Assembly (NCBI GenBank): GCA_947359465.1
Contig: OX375879.1
Coordinates: 123,226,486-123,290,485, forward strand
From: Metellina segmentata
Lineage: Eukaryota > Arthropoda > Arachnida > Araneae > Tetragnathidae
Direction of reading: 5' to 3'
DNA length: 64,000 nt
In this document: positions 1-9,697 of the stretch, piece by piece
Layout of the letters: the number at the start of each line of letters is the position of its first letter
How positions within the stretch are numbered: the first letter of the stretch is position 1
Translations under genes and position numbers: made by a program
Notes under the pieces: model-generated
What the model saw: only the letters and a program-made list of their open reading frames with translations
Told to the model about the DNA's origin: nothing
Databases searched by the model: none

Positions 1-225
1 TTAAAGATTTGAGACACCTTTCTAAAGTTATATTTGCAAGGAAAAGTAACTTTGAAAATTTAAATTTTGACAAGTTTTCGGTCATTTAACGGCCATTTCC
101 TGTGTTCAAAATACATACTTCCGGTTTTTTCGCCTGGATTAAAATTGCAATATCTCTGCAACTCACTACCTAAGAGAAAAAAAAATCAAATGTACTTTGG
201 AAAGTCAAAAATAAGTACTTTATCC
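1..225. other. Unassigned flank left of palindrome I
   Basis: AT-rich sequence outside the left end of the large palindrome. It has no counterpart immediately outside the right end (12151 onward), so similarity between the two sides stops at the hAT terminus at 226. A 70-codon open frame at 67-279 looks like chance. Confidence 0.5.
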
Positions 226-2649
226 CAGGGATGGCGAAATTTTTTCGACCGCGTGTCAAAAAATGTTTTGAAACCGTAGACACCACCTGTGACTTAAATT
301 TTATTTTTCGGCCTTTGGAAGACCTCCGGCTATTCCATCAATTATACGATATATATTTACAACAAAAAAAAATTTAACTTTTTATTATGGTTTATTTAAA
401 ACTATCAATGTCAGGAAGAAAATAAGTACAATATAATAAAGTACCGATGATTTATTTATAAGTGGTTCGATACTTGAAAATTTTAATCGAACGCACACAG
501 CGCGATACCGTACCGATTTATATTCTTACTTTTAATAAAATTCACTATCGAAAACAACTGTTCTCAAACGTTGGTTGATTCAAACCTAGTCAAAAGAGCT
601 CTTGTTAACTTTTTCATCGACATTAGCGAATTAGACAACGAGTTCCATTCAGTTAAAATAATATTTTCAGTGCTTGTTGTTGAAATATATTCATCACAAT
701 TTTCCAGATCTTTTAACTTTTTTCAAAGTTTACGTTTGGTTTTGCAAATTTATACGTCCATGCAACATTGTATTGAAATTCAACCACTTCCATTTCTAAG
801 TTGACAATTTGAAGCCAACAGAAAGAAGATAATTTAGGATCTTCAAATTTAAGTTTGTGTGGTAAAATGACAAACTACAATTTTCTCCGCTTCACGAAAG
901 AGGGAGAATTTTTCGTCAAATAGTTCTTTATCATTTTCAAATACTGAAGAATAGTGTTTTTAGACTTTTGTTTTGTTTTCGACATTCCTGGCGAAATAGG
1001 ATAATGTTAAAAAATGTTATTTTAATGATGGAAAATACTTCAATTACCAGGAACCAAGTCATTTGAATATATGTCGAGCTTTGATACAAATGCTTTGAGA
1101 ATTTAGTACATTGTTAAGGCGATTTGAACACGGCCTTGAAATTTCGTATTTTGCTCTTAAAGTGAACTGAGAACTCACAAAAGAACATGAGATCATTCAA
1201 CGATCAATTCAAATTTGTGAGTTCTGGAAAAAAAAATTACCCTTTTCATCTAAAAATAACCTAATTTCGTTTAACAAACTAACAAAACGTTCTAAAACTT
1301 GAACTCGACTTAGACATCGAACGTTATTCTACATAACCAAATCCGAATACTGAGCATCCATTTACTCCAATAAATTTGAACATTGCCGTATAGCAAAAGC
1401 ATGTGCTGCAATAAAATTAACGACTTTCGTTACAACTGAAAGCACATTTTCAAGACAATTTAAAATGTCTCTTACCCAAAGTGCCTCCTGGCGCACAATT
1501 CAGTGAACTTCGACAGGAGAGTGTCCTATTGCTTTTGCTAGAAGCTTAACGAAACCAACATGCTTTCTTATCATGCTTGAAACTCCATCAGACGTTACGG
1601 ATACGATCTTCTTTAGTCCAACAATTAATTCAGTGAACTCTTTCTTAACTTCATTTATAATATCTAAACCAGTAGATCCTTTTCTTAATGTCATCAATTT
1701 AATTAATTCCTCCATCATCATATTTCTAGAAGTGTATTTGACAATAACTGCAAGTCGGGCAAATCCGGTGACATATGTGCTCTCGTCCAAAGGTATAGAA
1801 TACATTTCTGCATATTTTAAATCGGACGAAAGGTAATCGAAAACATCTTTGTTCAGTGACAAGATTTTATCTTTTACCGTATTCTTACCGGCGATTCTTC
1901 GATACGTTAAATTATCGAATCCTTATTTACAAAATCGTCAAATAGTCTGTCCGAGCAGACTAGGAAAAATTCTTTCACAGAGTCGGCATCTGACAGTAGT
2001 CTCCAATGTTTCGAAATACAGTATGACAAATGCAAAACTCTCCGCTGTAATATTATTTTTAGGACAAAATGTAGATTTGAAAATAGAAGTCTGTACCTGG
2101 TATTGTTTCAATTTCCTTTTGAAAATTTCAATATTTTCCTCTGCAGACAGCGATGACAATTTTTGGTGATTTGTTTCAAAATGGCGCTTTACGTTGTAGC
2201 TACGTTAAACAACAGTTTAGTGTCATTTACCGCATAACACTTTTTCATCTTTTTCTATGATCCCGAATATGTGAAACCACTCCTTCTGATACGATCTTCC
2301 ACTCGCTACGCTTCTATACTTTCGTTTCAGTCTTCGACACTACCACCCACATCAAAAACACACAAGGAATATCTATCAATCACAGACGTCGGACGCAAAA
2401 TAAAAATGGCACTGGTAACTGGCAGCGTCAGCGAGAGGAAGTTATAAATGCTGGTTGGGGGTATAATAATTTTTTTTTCAATCTCTTTCTGGTATAAATT
2501 AGGTTATGGACCTCTCAGTCCGACGAATGAATATGAAAATTTGAAAGTTAAATTAAATTGATGCGAAAACAATGCGATCGTCTCGCGCGTCGTCTAAAAT
2601 TGCTTCGCGTATCACTATGTGACCCGCGTTTCACAGTTTCGCCTCCCTG
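226..2649 (-). mobile_element. hAT-family element relic, left-arm copy
   Basis: The outer end begins CAGGGATGGCGAA and the inner end, read on the minus strand, begins CAGGGAGGCGAA. These are hAT-style terminal inverted repeats starting CAGGG. The interior encodes a decayed transposase on the minus strand. The 8 bases outside the two ends (CTTTATCC outside, TTTTGGGG inside on the plus strand) are not a target duplication, unlike the right-arm copy, where they agree at 6 of 8. This suggests that the outer boundary of the left copy was rearranged. Confidence 0.8.
557..2270 (-). pseudogene. Decayed hAT transposase (ZBED5/GTF2IRD2-like), left copy
   Basis: Mirror image of the pseudogene at 10075-11790. 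The longest surviving frame (1500-1862, minus) reads SIPLDESTYVT and later VSVTSDGVSSMIRKHVGFV. These match the catalytic-core blocks of ZBED5/GTF2IRD2/SCAND3-type hAT transposases (usually LDEST..D and TTDGAPAM..GFV). Another frame (1938-2159) covers the region just after the BED finger. Stops and frameshifts break the rest, so no functional protein is expected. The family normally cuts and pastes DNA and leaves 8-base duplications. Confidence 0.8.
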
Positions 2650-3477
2650 TTTTGGGGGAAGTTAAATATTTTGGAGCCATTCATGGAAGACGTTGAAACG
2701 ACAACCTTTCTGCTTGTTGATGTTGAGGGGGAAAGAGAAAGATAACCCATATTTTGTATGTTTGAAGTGTGAATGTCGTTTCAGAAGAAGAGTTTGAGGT
2801 CACCGTACTGAAAAGCATTGATAATGCATAGACTAACCTGTGATTGGAAAGACTAATGCTGTGTTACCAGAGACCATGTCATAGCAATTGAACCTTCTCC
2901 AACCTGTTGCAAGGAAGGCCATAAAGAAATTTTTGAATTTGAGGTCACTGTTAATGTATAAGAAATGTAATGTTTGTTTATTTTTTGGACATAGGTTTGT
3001 ATTTTTCAATTTTTTTTTTTTTTTTTTTAGTTTTAATTTTAAAATTTGTAATTTTCTGTTGGTTTTATACAAAATACATTCTTCGTTCAGTAAATGTTTG
3101 AATATTTATTCTTACGTATTCCTGGAAGTTCACCTCATGATCAATGCTACTTTCAAGTGTCACTTTATTTTTCTGGCGTAAGAAATGGGAGTATGGTCTA
3201 AATGTAAAGATCAAAACGGCGTTATTATGAACATGGTATTAGAAGGTTCAAAATACCATTGGAGCTTCTTCTATTGCCATGACTACTGCTCGTGTTGTCA
3301 CTTGCTCAATATTCAATATCAAGAAGAAAATCGTTGTTTACAATTACCCCTACTTTCAGGGGTGATTATAAACAGCCGATTACGACGTTAAATTTCTTTT
3401 CTGAAATCTACGCAATAATTAACTATCAAAGTAGAATAGTGACAAGTTAGTTTAGTGGGGTAAACAATGCTTAGTTA

Positions 3478-4814
3478 TCTATATAAATAAGAATGGAGTG
3501 TTTGTTTGTACATTCAATATTTTCGACGCATTTCAAATTTTCTATCCGTTTTGGACCCTTCTGATGCCGAATCCGCCTTTTTCTCGTTTGGTGTCTGTCT
3601 GTCTGTCTGTCTGTCTGTATGTTGTGCCCTATACACGTCCACGCGGTTTAAGATATTTTCATGGAAATTTGCATACAGAGAGTACTTATCTTGATTTAGT
3701 GAGTGGAATTGGTTGCGAAAGTCTGTCTGTCCGTCTTTCTGTTCTATGCTCGATTTTGTGTTTGTGTGTTTGTGTAAGCATCACATGAATTGTATTCCAG
3801 ATATTTGATTGCATTGTATTTTAATTTTTTTTTATGGACTTTCATTTCTGATACGTCATTTATTTCGAGTCTTATTTTTATTCTTTGCGCAATGAAAACG
3901 ATTTCCGAAAATTTGGGACAGACGATATTTTCCAATGAAACGAGAATGAACACGATCGCGCGAGCAGTGATATTTTTTCTGGTTCTTTCGCTCTGAATTA
4001 ATTTCACATTTCTAAATTTTGTACACTTTTAGTTGTAAGTTGTGGCAACTGTGCGAGATCAAGAGATAAAATTGAATCACAAATTAATATCTTTGGAACA
4101 ATTTTTTACGACATCTTTTATTTTGTTTTACTTCGCTGTTTCCTGTTTTAAATATTTATTATTTTAATAAATGTGTTTTCCTTCTCATCACACCCAACAG
4201 CACCACAAAGTATTAGACTTGAAAATGTTAGGTAAGTCAGTATACATTTTCAGTAAATTTTAAGTGTAGTTATGCCGTTATTTAAAGAATAATGCCGTAA
4301 TTTAAAGAATAATAATGTTTAAAAAATCAAAATTAAAACTTTTCAAACATTAAAAATTCGTTATCATAATGACAGGAGAAGATTGCAAAATTTCACTATG
4401 TCACATACCGGATGCAAGAGTGCAACAGGTAAAACAATATTGTTTTGTTCACTATGAGTGCGAGAGCACTCGCCGTAAATCGTAATTTTTAATTAATTGA
4501 GTTGAACATCAAAAGAACTCAAAGGGAATTCCAAATCTCAAATCGTCTTTTATAGTAGTAACCTTAGTGTCACCTTTCGTCATTTTGTAACTTTGTCATA
4601 CAGCAAGGGTGCGATGTATGTGAAATGTATTACATGAATGGATATGCATGTGTAGGATTTATTTCCAAAGTAAGTTGTAGAAATTATAAAGATGGCGAAA
4701 GGTATTCAAATAAATTTTTATTCTACAAAAAACGTAAGTTATTATATTATTTTGATTATCTCTTCAATTTAGAGTAAACCTATTCAAACCGAGTAAGGTC
4801 GGGTATTTTGCTAG
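3478..4814 (+). mobile_element. Non-autonomous Helitron, family A, copy 1
   Basis: The 5' end is TCTATATAAATAAGAATGG and the 3' end is CTAG. A small hairpin (CCGA...TCGG, 4789-4803) sits about 10 bases before CTAG. Flanks are A on the left and T on the right, the Helitron insertion rule. The uninterrupted site survives in the right palindrome arm near 8866-8877, which gives exact boundaries. No coding capacity is seen; a (TCTG)n run lies near 3595-3617. Related copies lie at 37010-38098, 38099-39595, 39632-40842, 41890-42106, 42830-43290, 48140-48390 and 59436-61159. Confidence 0.93.
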
Positions 4815-5526
4815 TTGTATATAAATCTATAAATTATACGCGTTGCTCGGGTTTCAAATATGACCGTGACAGCTAAATTACAGCTAAATTTTTAACATTG
4901 ATTTGTAGAACTTAGACAATGTTAGCATTCTAAGCGTTTATGTATATCTATTTTGATATGAAATTTTCCAATTATAGACTTAAGGTCTGAATTTTAATAA
5001 AACTGATGCTATAAAACATTTCTAATTTCAGTCATTCTCCGTCTTAAAAAGTATGCGAACTATTTTGCAAAATAAAATAAACTTTCTTCTTTCATTCAAT
5101 CCCACTCTACGAACACTCTAAACAACCCCTGAAATTGTGGATCGTCGCAAAGAATGAAGTGATAAAAAATTAGGAAATAAGTAACAATAAAATACAATTC
5201 TTGAATTTAAATTATGTCAGCTCACATTGAGGAAAGTGTTCAGTTTATCTATTCAAAAAACCTTTCGTGTAGGATTAAGATATTTTTGGTAACTTTTTGA
5301 AAATTCGTAATTTTAAATTTCGAGTGAATGTCATTTTATATATTTTTTGCCAAGTTTAAATCCAGCTACACAATTAAAAATTAAAGTTGCTTTAGCAGTT
5401 AATAGGCAGTATAAACTGGTATTTATACAATTCTTGCAAAGTAAACATATTTCAAGAAAGTAAAAATAAAACAAATTGAGTTGCTAAGTACACTCTATGT
5501 ATATTAGGAAAGGTAACTAGATTTAT

Positions 5527-6119
5527 CAGAAGCGTAGCCAGAAGGGAAGTTTGGAGGCCCAAATAACCGTCGCTTTCTTACTGTTGTAATATTATAAATA
5601 TTAAAAATGCATGAAAAATTTTATGATACCAAAGAAAAAAAATAGATGTGTTATCAGAAAAGTAATATTATTCTGATTTGATGGTTTACTGAGAAATTTA
5701 CGCTATCTATACAATTCCCTCTAATGAAACAAAAGACTAAAGACTAGAAACAAACCGAACTAGAATCTAAAAAACACGTATTTATTCGTTTGTTCTAACG
5801 CGTACCTTACAATCCCACATATCTACATATCGTATGAACGCTTCAAATCTGGCAGAGAACGGAATTTAGAGAAACAATATTCGCATATTATTTTAATGTC
5901 GTGATTATTTCTCGCGAACACAGCCTTTCGTTTTTAAGTAATGTACTAGGATCGAATATGATGGGTAGCTTTAATGCATCCATGCGGGTACTTTTAAATC
6001 AATCTCGAGCGATGCATTTCAAAATATAGACTGGAAAAGACTAAATCCTGACATCCAAATCTTCATTTTCTATGAAAATGTGTTAATTTTTGGCCCCTTC
6101 CGAAATGACTACGCTTCTG
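5527..6119. mobile_element. Small hAT-like terminal-repeat element, left-arm copy
   Basis: Imperfect inverted termini: the left starts CAGAAGCGTAGCCAGAAGGG and the right, complemented, starts CAGAAGCGTAGTCATTTCGG. The CAG start and length (593 bases) fit a hAT-derived MITE. The 8-base flanks do not match convincingly, so the superfamily rests on the termini alone. The mirror copy is at 7564-8157. Confidence 0.55.
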
Positions 6120-6604
6120 GAATATGCACGCATTCGGCTTCAAATTGCCAGTAAAAATTATTATAAAACAAAAACTATAAACAAAACTTTAAAATAACAT
6201 GCTATCCAATTTTATCTGAAAACATCTGTGAGACATTTGGAAAACTGGAATAGAAACAGTGCTTGGATGTCCTTTGAACACAGAATGATAAACTAAATAC
6301 ACATTTTTAATACACACGCTTATAGCCCGAGAGACCTGTGGAATTGCACAACCAGAATATTATTGCCAATTATAGATTTTAAAATAGAAGGTATAAGGAG
6401 GAAATATCGTCGTCTTAGAGCTGACATTTTTAATAAAGGCAGTTTAAGACTAAATGATTATTTCCGAGATGAGAAATAAAGTTTCATATTGTATCAGTAT
6501 CAAATAAAATACTATAATGTCAATGAAATGTTTATCATTTTTATTTATCACTTAAATACTAATCGTTTGTCTTTCATCGACTGCAAAATTTGTTTTTCCG
6601 TCAG

Positions 6605-6705
6605 TTGACGCGTTTCTGCTCCAAGACGAACACGAAGGAAAGCCACGAAGAACCATCTTACCGACACAAGCTCGCATATCCAATCAACGCATCAAAGTAC
6701 CAGAG
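6605..6705 (+). other. Candidate exon beside palindrome centre, left copy
   Basis: A 101-base, GC-richer stretch with splice-like borders. Upstream is a pyrimidine tract ending TTTTTCCGTCAG, and TACTAAT (a branch-point match) lies about 45 bases before it. Downstream is CAGAG followed by GTAGGTAG, a donor match. Two frames are open throughout; one reads DAFLLQDEHEGKPRRT and continues to KVPE. I do not recognise the protein. No neighbouring exon was found, so it may be an orphan exon of a host gene duplicated by the palindrome, a noncoding-RNA exon, or chance. It lies 52 bases from the spacer. Confidence 0.35.
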
Positions 6706-6757
6706 GTAGGTAGTTTAAGGAACACGGCATTGGAGCAACGATCTACTCGCGACGGTA

Positions 6758-6924
6758 GTTTAAGGAACACGAAGTTTATGACTCGAGAAGGGAAGATTTG
6801 ATTGTTTACTGTTTACACTTGACGTCATTGAACCGTTAAGGTGTCCAAACACGTTTAACTTCACTTCTTTGTTACTTTGATCGTCATCTGACCATGGTTC
6901 CATATGACGCGTTGTTGTCCGCGG
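6758..6924. other. Unique spacer of palindrome I
   Basis: This 167-base single-copy DNA lies between the arms. Its first bases repeat a motif present in the arm: GTTTAAGGAACACG occurs at about 6758-6772 and at 6712-6725, preceded each time by GGTA. The left arm tip and spacer start therefore form a short direct repeat about 47 bases apart. Confidence 0.85.
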
Positions 6925-6976
6925 TACCGTCGCGAGTAGATCGTTGCTCCAATGCCGTGTTCCTTAAACTACCTAC

Positions 6977-7077
6977 CTCTGGTACTTTGATGCGTTGATT
7001 GGATATGCGAGCTTGTGTCGGTAAGATGGTTCTTCGTGGCTTTCCTTCGTGTTCGTCTTGGAGCAGAAACGCGTCAA
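6977..7077 (-). other. Candidate exon beside palindrome centre, right copy
   Basis: Exact mirror of 6605-6705 on the minus strand, keeping both splice-like borders (ACCTAC before and CTGACGGAAAAAC after, on the plus strand). Read from either side, the two copies point toward each other across the spacer. Function unknown. Confidence 0.35.
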
Positions 7078-7563
7078 CTGACGGAAAAACAAATTTTGCA
7101 GTCGATGAAAGACAAACGATTAGTATTTAAGTGATAAATAAAAATGATAAACATTTCGGTGGCATTATAGTATTTTATTTGATACTGATACAATATGAAA
7201 CTTTATTTCTCATCTCGGAAATAATCATTTAGAGTCTTAAACTGCCTTTATTAAAAATGTCAGCTCTAAGACGACGATATTTCCTCCTTATACCTTCTAT
7301 TTTAAAATCTATTATTGGCAATAATATTCTGGTTGTGCAATTCCACAGGTCTCTCGGGCTTTCCGCGTGTGTATTAAAAATGTGTATTTAGTTTATCATT
7401 CTGTGTTCAAAGGACATCCAAGCACTGTTTCTATTCCTGTTTTCCAAATGTCTCACAGAGGTTTTCAGATAAAATTGGATAGCATGTTATTTTAAAGTTT
7501 TGTTTATAGTTTTTGTTTTATAATAATTTTTACTGGCAATTTGAAGCCGAATGCGTGTATATT

Positions 7564-8157
7564 CTAGAAGCGTAGTCATTTCGGAAGGGGCCAAAAATTA
7601 ACACATTTTCATAGAAAATGAAGATTTGGATGTCAGGATTTAGTCTTTTCCAGTCTATATTTTGAAATGCATCGCTCGAGATTGATTTAAAAGTACCCGC
7701 ATGGATGCATTAAAGCTACCCATCATATTCGATCCTAGTACATTACTTAAAAACGAAAGGCTGTGTTCGCGAGAAATAATCACGATATTAAAATAATATG
7801 CGAATATTGTTTCTCTAAATTCCGTTCTCTGCCAGATTTGAAGCGTTCATACGATATGTAGATATGTGGGATTGTAAGGTACGCGTTAGAACAAACGAAT
7901 AAATACGTGTTTTTTAGATTCTATTTCGGTTTGTTTCTAGTCTTTAGTCTTTTGTTTCCTTAGAGGGAATTGTATAGATAGCGTAAATTTCTCAGTAAAC
8001 CATCAAATCAGAATAATATTACTTTTCTTATAACACATCTATTTTTTTTCTTTGGTATCATAAAATTTTTCATGCATTTATAATATTTATAATATTACAA
8101 CAGTAAGAAAGCGACGGTTATTTGGGCCTCCAAACTTCCCTTCTGGCTACGCTTCTG
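7564..8157. mobile_element. Small hAT-like terminal-repeat element, right-arm copy
   Basis: Mirror of 5527-6119. The centre-side terminus has drifted (CTAGAAGCG where the other copy has CCAGAAGCG). The other end keeps GGCTACGCTTCTG. Confidence 0.55.
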
Positions 8158-9697
8158 ATAAATCTAGTTACCTTTCCTAATATACATAGAGTGTACTTAG
8201 CAACTCAATTTGTTTTATTTTTACTTTCTTGAAATATGTTTACTTTGCAAGAATTGTATAAATACCAGTTTATACTGCCTATTAACTGCTAAAGCAACTT
8301 TAATTTTTAATTGTGTAGCTGGATTTAAACTTGGCAAAAAATATATAAAATGACATTCACTCGAAATTTAAAATTACGAATTTTCAAAAAGTTACCAAAA
8401 ATATCTTAATCCTACACGAAAGGTTTTTTGAATAGATAAACTGAACACTTTCCTCAATGTGAGCTGACATAATTTAAATTCAAGAATTGTATTTTATTGT
8501 TACTTATTTCCTAATTTTTTATCACTTCATTCTTTGCGACGATCCACAATTTCAGGGGTTGTTTAGAGTGTTCGTAGAGTGGGATTGAATGAAAGAAGAA
8601 AGTTTATTTTATTTTGCAAAATAGTTCGCATACTTTTTAAGACGGAGAATGACTGAAATTAGAAATGTTTTATAGCATCAGTTTTATTAAAATTCAGACC
8701 TTAAGTCTATAATTGGAAAATTTCATATCAAAATAGATATACATAAACGCTTAGAATGCTAACATTGTCTAAGTTCTACAAATCAATGTTAAAAATTTAG
8801 CTGTAATTTAGCTGTCACGGTCATATTTGAAACCTGAGCAACGCGTATAATTTATAGATTTATATACAATAACTAAGCATTGTTTACCCCACTAAACTAA
8901 CTTGTCACTATTCTACTTTGATAGTTAATTATTGCGTAGATTTCAGAAAAGAAATTTAACGTCGTAATCGACTGTTTATAATCACCCCTGAAAGTAGGGG
9001 TAATTGTAAACAACGATTTTCTTCCTGATATTGAATATTGAGCAAGTGACAACACGAGCAGTAGTCATGGCAATAGAAGAAGCTCCAATGGTATTTTGAA
9101 CCTTCTAATACCATGTTCATAATAACGCCGTTTTGATCTTTATATTTAGACCATACTCCCATTTCTTACGCCAGAAAAATAAAGTGACACTTGAAAGTAG
9201 CATTGATCATGAGGTGAACTTCCAGGAATACGTAAGAATAAATATTCAAACATTTACTGAACGAAGAATGTATTTTGTATAAAACCAACAGAAAATTACA
9301 AATTTTAAAATTAAAACTAAAAAAAAAAAAAAAAAAATTGAAAAATACAAACCTATGTCCAAAAAATAAACAAACATTACATTTCTTATACATTAACAGT
9401 GACCTCAAATTCAAAAATTTCTTTATGGCCTTCCTTGCAACAGGTTGGAGAAGGTTCAATTGCTATGACATGGTCTCTGGTAACACAGCATTAGTCTTTC
9501 CAATCACAGGTTAGTCTATGCATTATCAATGCTTTTCAGTACGGTGACCTCAAACTCTTCTTCTGAAACGACATTCACACTTCAAACATACAAAATATGG
9601 GTTATCTTTCTCTTTCCCCCTCAACATCAACAAGCAGAAAGGTTGTCGTTTCAACGTCTTCCATGAATGGCTCCAAAATATTTAACTTCCCCCAAAA

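Larger units (their letters stand above)
226..6757 (+). repeat. Left arm of giant palindrome I
   Basis: Read backwards and complemented, this segment matches 6925-12150 along its length. Outside the Helitron the mirrored positions sum to about 12347 (for example 1500-1862 with 10485-10847, and 2888-3181 with 9166-9459). Inside it they sum to about 13682; the difference is the 1337-base Helitron at 3478-4814 that only this arm carries. In the inner arm mismatches are about one to three per 100 bases by eye. In the outermost 350-450 bases they are clearly more frequent and include an indel. The arm holds a hAT relic, a T-run near 3010, the Helitron, a small hAT-like element and an exon-like stretch. 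Confidence 0.95.

Noticed and set aside
2888..3181. 97-codon frame in the left arm (mirrored at 9166-9459)
   Set aside because: It is phenylalanine-rich because it translates a T-run, has no domain, and is duplicated only because the arm is.
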